A stretch of DNA of 64,000 bases from Hydractinia symbiolongicarpus (GCF_029227915.1 NC_079883.1:19840001-19904000), one strand, 5' to 3'; shown: positions 35,948-47,399, counted from the first letter of the stretch. Notes: a model not told the origin generated them from the letters alone. Translations and numbers: made by a program.

Positions 35948-37905
35948 GTGGTGATGATTATGATAATGATGATGATGATGACACAGCTGATAAGAATGTG
36001 ATAGATGTTTATGATGATTCTGAAGATGTAGAGCAATATCATCAAGAACAAGCTAGAAATGTAGACGAAAATGACCAAGAAGATTCTGGCACAAGTGAAA
36101 ATGAAGTTGAGGAAAACAGGGATACTCATAAAAATAATGAAACTGAAGAAGACGAAGGTAGTGGTTGTACAAGTGACATTTTCAGAAGACCATCTACAGA
36201 ATCCAAGAAAGTTCAATCGAAACCAAAAGCAAAATCATACATCAAATACAATCTAAATGGAAGATGGTATCGTGCAAGAGTTCTCTCAGCACAACCCAAA
36301 AGAAGTGGCACTTATAAAAATTGGGTTAATGTGTCTAATGATGGTGATAGAAAGCCAAAAAGCATCAATTGGAATGATGTGTCCAAATGGGTCGAGCTGG
36401 AAAATCCGGAACTCCCTGTCTATATGTGTGATGTCGATATGTTTTCACAGGAAGTAGTTGATGCGAAGGAGAGAGAATTGCAGAATTTAAAAGAAAATGA
36501 TGTCTTCGAAGAAGTTCCAGACACTGGTCAAACAACTGTATCAAGCAAATGGGTCATAACTGAGAAGTTCAAAGGTGAAAAAAAGGTTGTGAAAGCTAGA
36601 TTGGTGGCTAGAGGCTTTGAAGAAAATTCACAATCGTTGAGAACAGATTCTCCAACTTGTGGCAAACAAAGTCTTCGACTTGCTATGGCTATCATAGTTA
36701 GCAATGATTGGCAGATCAATTCACTTGATATCACTGCAGCTTTTCTTCAGGGAGATGCTATTGAAAGAGAACTGTTTCTACAACCACCAAAAGACACATT
36801 GTCATTGGGAACAGTGTGGAAACTAAAGAGATGTTTGTATGGGCTAAACGATGCATCTAGAGCATGGTACAAACGAGTGAGAAGTGAAATGTTGAAACTT
36901 GGTGGTGATTGGTGTACCTACGACCCTGCTGTGTTTTACTGGTATAGAGTCAAGCAAATCACTGGAATTCTTGTTTGCCATGTTGATGACTTTGTGTATG
37001 GTGGTAGCCCAGCTTTCCACAAAGAAGTTATTGCTAAACTTTTCGAAACGTTCAAAATCAGTACGCAATCAAGCTCAACCTTCAAGTATCTAGGATTAGA
37101 TGTGGATCAATTTAAAAGCAAAATTAAGATTAATCAAGTGAGCTATATAGAGTCTTTGATAACTGTTAATATTGAAAATGATGTTAACAATGAACGAAAA
37201 TTGACTAGCAAGGAAAAGACCATGCTGAGATCGTTGAGTGGGCAAATTGCTTGGGTGGCCGGACAAACCCGCCCTGATGTGGCTTATGATAGTTGCCAAA
37301 CGTCTAATTATGGCAAGGAACCTACAGTTCAAAATTTGAAAGATGCCAACAAGATTATTCGAAAAATTAAGAGCAAGCATGTTGCAATAACCATTGCCAA
37401 AATTGAAAATTTGAAAAATTGTGAAATTATTTGCTACACAGATGCAACTCATGCCAGTTTGAAGTGTGGATCATCACAAGGTGCATTCATCATATTTGTG
37501 AAACACCTGAGCGAAGTTATACCAATCTGCTGGCAATCAAAAAAACTACAAAGGGTAACCAAAAGCCCAATTGCTTCGGAAACACTTGCTCTGAGTGAAG
37601 GAGCTGATGCTAGTTTTTATTTGGCCAATGTCATACAGCAAATCTGCAAGTTGACGAAGGTTCCAAAGATCACTTGTATTATCGACAACAAGTCATTATT
37701 TGAAACCTTGAAAACGACAAATGTCACAAAGAATTTGAGATTGCGAGTTGATATAGCCAGATTGAGGCAGATGGTGGAACAAGATGAGATTACTGTCAAG
37801 TGGGTTGAAGGAAAACACCAATTAGCTGACTGCTTGACAAAACATGGAGCGTCTCCAAACAAGTTGCTTGAGGTTTTGGAGACATCCAAAATATCTCTAC
37901 AATAA
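34401..37905 (+). pseudogene. Copia Pol: integrase, RT, RNase H; protease core lost
   Basis: Frame one (to 35570) has IPLLISRSTMK and GHYCLPL, the segment that normally follows the aspartic protease, but no D(S/T)G site between it and the zinc knuckle, so a short deletion near 34500-34560 removed it. Integrase shows HRQFAH, CNDCEIC, Asp in ICMDLK, ILTDNGGEF and NGIVERHN (DDE complete). An A7 run near 35543 shifts the frame. Frame two (35662-37905) has a (GAT)n acidic tract (about 35906-35990), RT with SLDITAAFLQG and CHVDDF, and RNase H with CYTDATHAS and IASETLALSEG. RT and integrase look intact at their active sites. Confidence 0.9.
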
Positions 37906-38041
37906 TTGATTGTAGTGATTACCGTTGTGTTTTTTTTTTGATGATTTTAATTTGTTAGTCATGTTGACTATGACAAACTGTTGCAGCATGCAATTTGATA
38001 TTCTACTTGTGTTGGCTTTAAAATTGTGTTACTGGTGGCAA

Positions 38042-38155
38042 TGTTGATATTGCGATTTGTGTTAATTCTGTTGTTATCTTTCAGTAACCAATACAATAGT
38101 ATTAGAGACTGGTGAAGCCTTCAAGTTACCTCATCAAGGTAAGAATCATTTAACA
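38042..38155 (+). repeat. Right LTR (114 bp)
   Basis: Matches the left LTR without visible difference. Preceded by GGTGGCAA, a weak polypurine tract, and followed by the CTTGG duplication. Confidence 0.9.
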
Positions 38156-38160
38156 CTTGG

Positions 38161-38664
38161 AACTCAAGGTTTTTCGTACTGGGACGTACTAAAAAGATTG
38201 AATCTGTATTCTCTGGAGAGAAGAAGGGAACGGTATGCCATAATTTACATCTGGAAAGTGATTGAAAAAATAGTACCAAACTTTGGTCAGGAAACTGGGA
38301 TAGGAGGCATCACATGGTACACGAATGATCGTTTGGGTCGAAAGTGTGTTGTTCCTGTAGTGAAGAAAGGGCCATTTTATAAGATTCGTTGTGCTAGCTT
38401 GGCTGTTCAAGGAGTACGATTGTTTAATGGTCTACCAAAAGCAACACGCAACCTATCTGATTGCAGCATAGACTCTTTCAAGTCGAAGTTGGATTGCTTT
38501 CTTGCTACTGTTCCTGATGAGCCACTGTTACCAAATTATATTCAGTTTCGAAAGGCCAACACGAACAGAATCATTGACATGATGAGCATTGGACTCGCCG
38601 AGTTGGATGCGTGAAGATCTCACAAAATCTACTTCAAAGTATTCAAAGTAAGTATAAGCTACAA
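38161..38664 (+). pseudogene. LINE C-terminal part, after the Copia insertion
   Basis: Continues the LINE frame across the Copia site: KILG then TQGFSYWDVLKRLNL, followed by LERRRERYAIIYIWKVIE and a conserved RCASLAVQGVRLFNGLP region, stop at 38612-38614. The 50-base 3' UTR ends at the TCTTTA duplication. Confidence 0.8.
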
Positions 38665-38753
38665 TCTTTATCGAGAGAGTCTGCTGGGTCCATCTCACCA
38701 TCATCGTTCATCAATAACTCTGCAGCTTCTTGGGAACTGTACCGTTTGCCCAT
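38665..38753 (-). pseudogene. piggyBac transposase N-terminus (displaced)
   Basis: From an ATG at 38753 the minus strand reads MGKRYSSQEAAELL, then a Glu/Asp-rich stretch ending DSLDK. It is the missing start of the transposase at 31158-32639: the codons join in frame when the LINE is subtracted. Confidence 0.8.
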
Positions 38754-39347
38754 TTCTAAACAAATAGAAAGAAACAATTAAAGTAAATTAGAAATTTCTT
38801 AACAGTCTCTATTTTGAATAATTTAAAGATGTCGCAAAAATGTTTTTTTAATTGAATTGCAGAAGTCTTAAAGGGTATATCTACCACTGCAAAACTCTCT
38901 TCTGCTCTTCTTCTTCTAAATCCTCGAATTACTGTTGTATTCTCACATTAGGAATGAAAGAGAATAAACAACTTACCTTATGCATGGACACCTCCACACA
39001 GGCTGAAGAGGTAAAAAAAAAGAAAGTTTAATTCACGAAGATACTCTACGTTAACAATCTAGATGCCTTCCTGGTTGGTTGAATCCTAAAAAGCCAGCAT
39101 ATAATTGGTTAATTAACGTATATATACGTGATTGGGTCCTAATATTTATCTGTTAAATAATCAGACCCAGTAACATATATATAAGTTAAACTTGCGAAAC
39201 GTATATATTTGTGGTTGGGTTTGGGTGTTGGAAATCCAATGGTCAGGACCAATAACGTATATATAAGTGATCCTTGGCCACACTTGAAAATTTGATTAAA
39301 ATAGTCAAAATGTCAAGGAAAATCAAAATAAAATGCGTAGATACTAA
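38754..39347. other. piggyBac 5' region, no gene
   Basis: AT-rich; palindromic CGTATATATACG words at about 39113 and a related CGTATATATAAG near 39251 resemble the left end of the piggyBac element. Confidence 0.4.
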
Positions 39348-39535
39348 AAGTAGGAACCAAAAGTAACCAGCAGTATTTCGAAGTAACCACCAGAGAACCA
39401 CCAGTATTATGAACTAACCACCAGAGAACCACGAGTATTATGAAGTAACCACCAGAGAACCACCAGTATTTTGAAGTAACCACCAGAGAACCAGCTGTTT
39501 TTTTAAGTAAGCACAAGAGAACGAGCAGTTATTAT
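39348..39535. repeat. 31-bp minisatellite, about six copies
   Basis: Units of the form AACCACCAGAGAACCACCAG plus TATTTTGAAGT. The same array appears inverted at 41165-41330 and again in this orientation at 43565-43645. Confidence 0.85.
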
Positions 39536-39633
39536 TAATTTACTCCAGATAAGGCAGCAACAGCGACGCAAAGGTGTTGTGATTTTTATGCACAACACTT
39601 CATGACCTTGAACTACCAAATATAAATAAAAGG

Positions 39634-39840
39634 GCATCTAGTTCCCAGGGCTTTTTTTATACTTTGCTCTTACTAACAAGCTACTTTTAAGTTGTTTTCA
39701 CGAGGTTCAATAAATGGATTCCGCGAAGATTAATTTTCGAAAGCATGAATAAAATTCGCAAATTTTATTAATTTTGACACAACTTTTATTCCTACTTCAA
39801 TTGACTCAAAATAACTCAAGAACAAGAAGGAACTAGATGC
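39634..39840. mobile_element. 207-bp MITE-like element, 12-bp TIRs
   Basis: GCATCTAGTTCC at 39634 and its exact inverse GGAACTAGATGC ending 39840. No target duplication was identified and no coding frame fits. Confidence 0.45.
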
Positions 39841-41164
39841 ATTGGGCGCACGCTAAGTAGGTGTGCCGTGGACACAAAACTGTGTTTGGGTTATTTTCGT
39901 TGCTTTGATGGACCGTAACATGACTAACAATCTCGGACTTCACAAAATTTGCAAAGAGAATTTTTGAATGAATTATTGATTTTGTAGGGCCGAAATTTCA
40001 CAACACAGCGCTTTTAGACTCCGACTTTCTTTTCAAAGGGCAGTGTTTTGGTCTTACTACCAGATCTGAGCAAAACCAGTTTGTTAAAGTTGCTTGTGAC
40101 GCAGCTGGGCGGGCCTGTAAAACGCCCGTGGCTTTACCGTATATATACGGGATCCGCACCACGAGAGTTAATAATGGTTAGTTAATAAGTAATAAAACAA
40201 GAAGAACAGAAAAAAACAGTGTTTTCAGGATTAAAGTTCATTCTTTGAAATAAAATGTAACACGTTTCAAGGAAAAAGCGTTCATATCGAAAGCATAGTT
40301 TGTTTACTTGAACAGAAACCATGTGAGAAAAACAAACGTATATTGTCTGCCGGATGCCACGATGTTTCTGTTAACCTACTGTTCGTGTTTAGACATTATA
40401 ACTAATTACAATAGTGTTGGATGGGGTTTTTGTTCTGTTTGGTGCAGATCTGATACATTGGTACAACGTTGCGTTGCTGTTGTGTTTAATGATTGTTGTG
40501 TTAAACAACAAGTCAGAGCTACAACGATTATCAGGTTAGTCACATATTTCGCCTTTCAACTGTTTCTCTTTTCTCAAAACATTTATTAATTCGAACTTTA
40601 CCCTGTCTACCAAAAGAAAAAAATGTCTCGTTATGGACCCTCCTCCTTATAGCGTTTTATTTGGTTTACGATACACGAGTTGCAAAATGAAAATCCTTCG
40701 GTCAAATACATAATCAGATTAAGCGGAATGTTTTAGGAAGCGTTGAAGGAAGTGTGTAATCGCTCCGAAAAATAAACTAAAATTTGACATGGATTCTTCA
40801 ACAGTGGATACAATAGCAGTAGAGGTATCACCATGTTCGATGACTTCAAACTGTGCAGTTTATTATTCATTCAATTTATTCGAACTTTAACCTCTACCAC
40901 AAGAAAACAATGTCTCGATTTGGACTCTCTTCCGTATAGTGTTTTTCGTTATATTTGGTTTACAATTATTAGTTTGTTATTTAAAATATTAATTTTGTTT
41001 TTGTTAATTCTCGCGTGTGGTTTTGAAAGCCTTCTGTCTCAACAGTTCCATAAATCCTTAGTCAAACCAGAAATAAACATTTCAGAAAAATGGGTCATGA
41101 ACTGTTGTGTACATTATAAAATTTTTCACATTCGAAGCGATAGTTGCGTTTATTTTGTTTTATC
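39841..41164. other. Repeat-rich DNA without a gene
   Basis: Contains two related blocks about 280 bases apart (near 40605-40672 and 40895-40972, sharing AATGTCTCG and TTTGGTTTA). The part from about 40990 to 41164 is repeated, inverted, at 44838-45010. Confidence 0.5.
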
Positions 41165-41330
41165 TATTTAACTGGTCGTTCTCTTGTGGTTACTTAAAAA
41201 AACTGCTGGTTCTCCGTTGGTTACTTCAAAATACTGGTGGTTCTATGGTGGTTACTTAGAAATACTGGTGGTTCTGTGGTGGTTACTTCAAAATACTGCT
41301 GGTTACTGCTGGTTCCTACTTTTAGTAAAA
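41165..41330. repeat. Inverted copy of the 31-bp minisatellite
   Basis: GGTTACTTCAAAATACTG and GGTGGTTCT recur about four times, the reverse complement of the array at 39348-39535. Confidence 0.85.
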
Positions 41331-41419
41331 GCGAATAAAATGGTATATTATGTGACCATGGCCACTTTGAACTGTGGGTCTGGTTCAGTACATCAAAAAA
41401 AGTGTCAGGACTCAACGTG

Positions 41420-42360
41420 TTAAGCAATTTATCTCTTTTTTTAAAAAACATAACAAGTGCATATTCATAAAACCTATGTTTATCAATTTGTAAAACTTTT
41501 AATTCACAAAACATTTATGTTGATACATTAACATATATATTTTTAGAAAGCCTTAAAATTTTCTACAATGCTATGAAAATTATATAAAAAAATAAAGTTT
41601 AAAGGTTTAATAGACAGGAATAAAAAATAAACCCTCTACTACAAATGAGATCTCTTTTACAAAACAACTAGATTCTCATATTGGTCGTTTTTTTTGTGAT
41701 CACATTAACATTATTGCAAAAACTATTTTTAAATTTTTTCTTAATATTCTTTACTTGTGGAGATATGTAGTATTAAATTTATGTCCACAATTTTCAACCT
41801 ATGATAATTGGAAAACTCATCATAACTCCTGTTCTGCTGAAACTCATAAAATAAAAAATAAAAAAGTATATATTTAGATTAAACATTCCTCTCTATGCTA
41901 AGCGTTCTCTCCATCCCAGAGCTTTTATAGTTTTGTAAAAGAGGTAAGAGGTTTAAAACATAAGAAGTACTTTTTTAAAAAATTAACACTTTAAAGTTTC
42001 CAACAGAAATCTTATAATTCTGCATAAATAATTGGTCACTATGTTAAGGACCATTAGCTATCAGGTTTTTTAAACATCCTATTATGCTGCATGTGTTTGC
42101 TCACATAATTGAGTAGTAACCCCCCCCCCCCCCCCCCCTCCCCCTCTTCCCCTTTCCTGGCTATCAAATTTGTGAGAAATATCCAATCAAGGCAAAAGTT
42201 TATTATTGCATTTCTAGATTTTCTTTTTTTCTTTCTTTCTTAGAAAGACAAGGAACATTTTTGACATTCTTGAGAACATGTAAATACAAAAAAAACCCTG
42301 AGGTTAATTATTTTCCCCTGTTATCTTTTGTTTTTATTTTTCCAACAAAGTATAGTACTT
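41420..42360. other. AT-rich DNA with a poly-C tract
   Basis: A run of 19 C bases begins at about 42121, followed by C/T-rich sequence. No gene. Confidence 0.5.
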
Positions 42361-42633
42361 ACAAAGAATTAGATTGATACAGACTACATTTGGTAGCTAA
42401 GTTCAGACCAGCAATTCCAAGTATGTATTGTGCAGCTTGAAATAACCAACACAGTGATATATAACCATCAATAAACAATCTTTTCATTTCAAATATTTGT
42501 CCAAATAATACACAATGTCCATTAACCTTTAAAAAATGCACTGTAAATTCTATAGCTGCATGCCATGAGAACACTAAAGATGCTACAAATAATAACACAT
42601 CAGCTGAGATGCTATATCTCCCTTTGATCATCG
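42361..42633 (-). CDS. Possible exon of a membrane protein
   Basis: The minus strand has a 91-codon frame bounded by splice-like signals: CCATATAG|AATACG at the 5' side (42633) and TTCTTT|GTAAGTACT at the 3' side (about 42363). It encodes several hydrophobic stretches (VLLFVASLVFSWHAAIEF, YISLCWLFQAAQYILGIAGL). No family was recognised and neighbouring exons were not found. It may be a host exon surviving among repeats, or chance. Confidence 0.3.
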
Positions 42634-43559
42634 TATTCTATATGGATGACTTTGTTGTACTCTAAAGTAAACAACAAAGGATACAAAAAATAAATCGATA
42701 CAAACCATTGAAGCTGTTCACTCAGCTGCAGAGTTTCTTTTTGCATGCTTGAAATAATTTTTTTGCACACAGATGCTCTTAAAATCAGATTCCAGAATCA
42801 GCAATTGCTCCCTAAATTGTCCTTAATGTTTGAATTTGCCAAACTATCTCAATATTTTCTGGCAATTCCAGGTTAATTGTTGACAAAGTTGATAGTATCT
42901 ATACTGGGGCTGATACAGAAAGTTATTTTGGGCGTAGTACTTTTTTTTGAAACTTTGCCTTTAGAGACAATCTAGAGATTTTGTCTCTGGATTGGCTAAA
43001 ACAGCCTTACAAATTAGAAACTCAAGATGTCTCTATAAAACTGTTGATATTTCCCAGTCAAAATCAGAAATAAAGCAATTCTCAAGCATTTTAAAATCAT
43101 GCGTCTCTTTGGGCACCTATATTAAATGTCCTCAAAATCGGTATACCGCTGTCCAGATAAAGAAAGGTACAGTGTTACTCAACCACAATTATCTATACAC
43201 TAGTGTGCGAACAAAGTGAAAGAATTATCATCAGTCAACGATAGTCAAGTATTGTGAAACCAGTATTCGGTCAAACCAAAAGTTATACACAGTTATCTAA
43301 GGCAATCTTACATTTTGCAAATTGAATTCAACATTGGTAGCAGGGACACACAAGATCATACTACCTCATTCTCTTTTCATTAGTTACGTTGAAACTGGAA
43401 AAATCACCCCCTTACCTATGACAACAGGAAAAAGTTCCTTTCCATTTGGAGTAAATTTAAAAAAATAGATAAGAAAAAGCAAGGAATGGTTGGTTTGCGT
43501 TCAAGAAGCAGTAATAGAACTTTCTGAAGCTGATATAGATTGCAGAGGGACTTCAGAAC
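42634..43559. other. No supported gene
   Basis: A 75-codon plus-strand frame at 42992-43219 is basic, with no motif. TGGTAGCAGG at about 43336 resembles a Copia primer site but no LTR was found around it. Confidence 0.3.
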
Positions 43560-43659
43560 GCTTTTACTAAAAGTAGGAACCAGCACAGTAACCAACAGTA
43601 ACCAGCAGTATTTTGAAGTAACCACCAGAGAATCAGTAGTTTTTTAAGTGACCACAAGA
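43560..43659. repeat. Third copy of the 31-bp minisatellite repeat
   Basis: CTAAAAGTAGGAACCAGC, then two to three units, in the orientation of 39348-39535. It continues on the other side of the insertion 43660-44837. Confidence 0.7.
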
Positions 43660-44837
43660 CAGTCTAATCGATATCCAAAACTGGATATGTTTTGAATACA
43701 TTCACTTTCGGATATAATGGGCGCAGCAACGCAAGCAGCTAACCCGCCATTGATTCTTCGGGAAAAACCGGGCGAAACAGGATAAAACATAATCGGGGAA
43801 AAAACGGGGAAATGGGCGGGGTTTTAGGGCGGTTTGATAATATACAAATCTATTACTTCATTTTCTAAAAGCGTACCTTGGAGTAAAAAAAGCGTACCTA
43901 ATACAAATCCTACATTATGTTAAAGAAGAAACTTTTGGCTTTCAGAAAAGCATAGAAAGTATACCTAGTAAAACCACGGATTCAATCTAATTTGCATGAA
44001 AGACAAGTAAAATGACGAGTTTTAAAAAATATTACGCTCACTTGTTAACCAACTTGAAGATTAATTTCTGTTTGATTGATACAAGCTAAAAACACGCGGA
44101 AAACTGGAAAAGAAGCGTTGGAAAATATCCTTTTTGGTGATATATTTTGTAACAATTTTATCCTGCAAGGTGGTTCCCCAAGGAAAAAGCTAAATTTAGA
44201 TTGGAAATAGATAGGACAATGATTTGTACATCCCAAATACATTAGTAAAAAACCTTCACAAAATTGATTGCCCAGTTTGGCTTTAAAAGTGCTTTAAAAA
44301 CTCTGTATTTTGTGGCAAAGTATCTCAACTTGTAATAATATTTATATTCTCATATTTGGAACAAATACTTTCCATATCCATATAATTCATTTGAGGGAAG
44401 ATTATTTGCTAAAAATACACACTTCAAAATTTAGGATTCAACGACTAAAGGGAAAAAAATTGGTCTCGGTTAAACGAGACGGATAAGCAAAAAAAAGGTC
44501 TTTTAAAATTAGGTACTGACAAATTTTTCTCTTAAATGATTTCTATACTGTAGGTCTGATAAACAAACATTGAAAAAATCAGCCTTATCACTAATTAAGC
44601 CAAAGTTGTGATGTTTTAAAATTTGAAAATGTCGTAAAACGAAAAAGTACATAAAATCTTAAAATTTAACAAAAACCAAGTTTTTTCCTTGGGGAACCAG
44701 CTTATATTATATAAGATATTATATTAGAGCAATCTGTCAGAAAAAATAGGGGAAATTATGCTTTTTTCACGAAATCTGGACATATATCCAAATTTTGATA
44801 TAATTGACATATCCATATTTGGATATCGATCAGACTA
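43660..44837. mobile_element. hAT-like element, 1.18 kb, in the repeat
   Basis: CAGTCTAATCGATATCC at the left and its near-inverse at the right (GGATATCGATCAGACTA). Flanking CACAAGA (43653-43659) and CAAAAGA (44838-44844) may be the duplicated target with one change. The uninterrupted site CACAAGAGAACGA is present in the sister repeat near 39514. No transposase is present. Confidence 0.65.
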
Positions 44838-45010
44838 CAAAAGAACGACCAGTTTAAATAGATAAAACGAAATAAACGCAACTACCGCTTCGAATGTGAA
44901 ACATTTTATAATGTACACAACAGTTCATGACCCATTTTTCTAAAATGTTTATGTCTGGTGTGACTCGGGCTTTATGCAACAGTTGCGAAAGAAGGCTTCA
45001 CACGCGAGAA
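44838..45010. repeat. Continuation of the interrupted repeat
   Basis: Reverse complement, at roughly three quarters identity by eye, of 41020-41190 (shared words ATGGGTCATGAAC and CATTCGAAGCG). Confidence 0.7.
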
Positions 45011-45345
45011 TAGACCTATTTCAATATCCATTTCCATTCCGCAAAATACACAGCCGGAATAGACATACTTACATGAAAATGAGGTTAGCTTAGAGCCAAT
45101 TTTAATTTGTCAGTGAAGTGTACACATATAGCTTGTTTACCTTTATTATTTCTCAAATTACTTTGGCAAATTGTAAAAAAAAAAGAAAATGGCACTTATT
45201 TTATAAGATTTCCGCCACCAGCATAGATAATAAGTATGGGAAAATAAGTCATATAGTGCAAAACTACACTCCACGGCCATTCAAGACGGGAAATTCAGTC
45301 TGCGCCTGCGCGATTCTTGTGCGTTATATTTCGCACAAATCCAAT

Positions 45346-45404
45346 ATGGCGCCCAAACGGAAAACAATGAGAAAGTTGATATGGTTCAATAACCTTTTTT
45401 GTGG
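45346..45404 (+). CDS. Possible first coding exon with YY1-type start
   Basis: CCAATATGGCGCC places an ATG inside the YY1 start-site motif AANATGGCG; 40 bases upstream is TGCGCCTGCGC, close to the NRF1 palindrome. The frame gives 19 residues (MAPKRKTMRKL...) and ends at TTGTGG|GTAAGC, a good donor. A CpG-bearing promoter plus donor in otherwise AT-rich repeats suggests the start of a host gene, but no second exon could be found before the LINE at 45.8 kb. Confidence 0.35.
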
Positions 45405-45789
45405 GTAAGCTTGTATAAGCCCTATATGTTTACTCACAAAATTTAATTGCAAACCGACATGCAGATCCCAAGTTATGAGTTCGTCAGCAAAAAGTTAAGA
45501 GGCCTGGGACGAGCAAGCGAGCATCATTTTGGCAAAAAAATGTTAATCAATTAACTTTTATAAATCTATGCATTGATAAAGTTTGAATGCACACCCCTTA
45601 ACAGGTCTAAATTTACTGATGAAAGGAAATGTCCAAATTTGCTATTACTGAAATATGACATCATAATTCATGCAGCATAAATAAATCTCAAGTTCTTTAA
45701 ATGTGAATATCTTGAGAACGAAAAGAGCTTTTTAAAAAATTTAAAAAGACTTGTTAGCTAACTTTTTCTCTATAATATAAGTCCAACAT
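45405..45789. other. No supported gene
   Basis: Would be intron sequence if the exon at 45346 is real. Confidence 0.3.
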
Positions 45790-46947
45790 CATTTTATACC
45801 TCCTCCATCTATGGAAAAGCCTCCTGCCCCAAACTGGTGTAAATTTAACCTTTGAACTACTTTCTTTAAATGAACATGACCCATCTAAATCCTTTGATCT
45901 CTTTTACAATTTTATCAACAAATGTATAAATGACTGTATCTCTCTACTCTGCCAAATCTCCTGCTCCATCATGTGTAAATATCAACAATGATCTCACCAC
46001 AGACCTTTCCTTTACCCACTTTCTTTAATTAGGTCTTTTTTAACAAATAGAAAACAATTTGTATGTATTAATAACTCTATCTCTTCTCAGAAATTTATCA
46101 ATCATGGGGCCCCACAGGGATCTGTACTTGGTCCACTTTTATTTTTAGTGTACATAAATGATTTTCATTTTGCTATAAATTATTCCTTAGTTCACCTTTT
46201 TGCTGATGACACCAACATGCTGCACATCAGTAAATCGCCAAAACAACTCGCCAAGTCTTTAAATGTAGATCTTAAATTCCTGTCACTGGCTTAATGCCAA
46301 TAAGATTTCTATCAATAAAACAAAGACCGAATATGTTATTTTGAAAAGTCCTTTTGAGCCACTTCATTTCAACTTTAAATTAAATGTTAATGGTACTAAA
46401 ATCTATCCCAGTGATCAAGTCAAAATCTTGGAATCATTCTAGACCCAAGCTGGAAATCACAAATTAATAATACCATTATTAGTCTTAAGAAAGCTAATGG
46501 AGCTCTAGCCAAAATCCGTCACCTTGCCCCCAAAAATATACTCCTGCTGATTTACTATGCCATCTTTTATTCACGTTTTAATACTGTTCACAAGTTTGGG
46601 GTAAAAAAAAGTTATCGTACACATCGTATTGAAATTCTTCAAAATCATGCTATTCGACTTATTTCTCAAGTTTCCCGACATGATCTCTATGCAAAATATT
46701 TTTCTGCACAACTTAGCTCATAATAGCCTTCATGACACTATCAAAAATACTTTTTCCATTAACTTTTCTCGTGATCAACACACTCGTGCTGATCAACAAG
46801 GGCTTATCATTTGGGAAAAAGTCTATCAGATTTCACTTTTTAAAATCGTGGAATAAGGTTTATAAATCTTTTCCCTTTCTACTTCTTAGTAAATCTATTT
46901 TTGAGATCAAACCTATTCTATTTGAGCATTTCTTAAACAGCTACTAA
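45790..46947 (+). pseudogene. LINE reverse transcriptase relic
   Basis: The plus strand shows HGAPQGSVLGPLLFLVYIND, then LVHLFADDTNML (catalytic box), LGIILDPSWKSQI and a C-terminal SWNKVYKSFPFLLLSKSIFE segment, spread over several frames with stops. The endonuclease is missing and part of the RT is deleted. It is a CR1/Jockey-type element, older than the one at 32.6 kb. Confidence 0.75.
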
Positions 46948-47399
46948 ATTTTATTATATTTTATAACTGTACCAGCCTCCCTATCTTTTGCATCATACCT
47001 TGTGCCTTGATTTTTGAGCTGCTTTTCTTGGTAAATTCCTATTTGACTAGATTTATCTACATGAACTCCTACCTTTGTGTATTGTAGTAGTCCTAGTCCT
47101 GTCTTTGTACTTTTCCCTATTTGTGATGTCCTGTTTCTTAGGTGGTCACCACTTTCATTTAAGCTATTTTGCTTTGTGATGATCTCCCTTCAATAGACTT
47201 ATTTACAACAATACTTATAAAATCATAGCCAGGGAAGTCGTTGCAATGTATGATTTTTTTTAAATTGATTTTTCACTGTATTTATATTGAAAAGTTGACG
47301 CTAAAAACTATATATTTATTTAACAGTTCAATTTTGTTGGAAACTTTCAACAGTTATCAAATTGACATCCTCGTCATCACTAAAAAGTTGTTTGCATGA
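46948..47399. other. Probable LINE 3' untranslated region
   Basis: C/T-rich sequence to about 47220, then AT-rich DNA. No gene. Confidence 0.4.

Larger units (their letters stand above)
33497..38155 (+). mobile_element. GalEa-type Copia retrotransposon, identical LTRs
   Basis: The two 114-bp LTRs (33497-33610, 38042-38155) start TGTTGATATT and end TTTAACA; by eye they are identical. CTTGG (33492-33496 and 38156-38160) is the 5-bp target duplication. A primer-binding site TGGTAGCAGAG follows the left LTR. Order is gag, integrase, RT, RNase H, as in Copia. Very short LTRs and the RT box CHVDDF fit the GalEa lineage of aquatic invertebrates. Confidence 0.9.
32640..38664 (+). mobile_element. 5'-truncated LINE inserted in the piggyBac gene
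   Basis: Reverse transcriptase sequence occupies 32640-33496 and the C-terminal part resumes at 38161-38614; a Copia element lies between. TCTTTA occurs at both ends (32634-32639 and 38665-38670), the likely target duplication. Removing 32640-38670 rejoins the piggyBac frame across DSLDK|ESSDVE without a shift, which proves the insertion. RT motifs: VYLDFSKAFDKVDH, SGVPQRSVLGPLLF, FADD. The tail has no poly-A. Confidence 0.85.
30725..41419 (-). mobile_element. piggyBac element, host of two nested insertions
   Basis: CACGTTGAGTCC at 30725 is matched by its exact inverse GGACTCAACGTG ending at 41419. The right end is followed by TTAA (41420-41423) and the left end is preceded by TCAA, a one-base variant of the piggyBac target TTAA. 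A motif CGTATATATACG recurs just inside the left end and at about 39113 and 40140. The transposase is minus strand and split by a LINE at 32640-38664. The large distance is mostly explained by the nested LINE and Copia element. The right limit is less certain because the 39-41 kb part holds other repeats. Confidence 0.55.

Noticed and set aside
35839-36216. Minus-strand frame rich in Ile with a membrane-like profile
   Set aside because: It is the antisense of the (GAT)n acidic tract in the Copia pol gene.
43325-43350. Copia-type primer-binding site (TGGTAGCAGG)
   Set aside because: No LTR could be paired around it and no coding domains follow.
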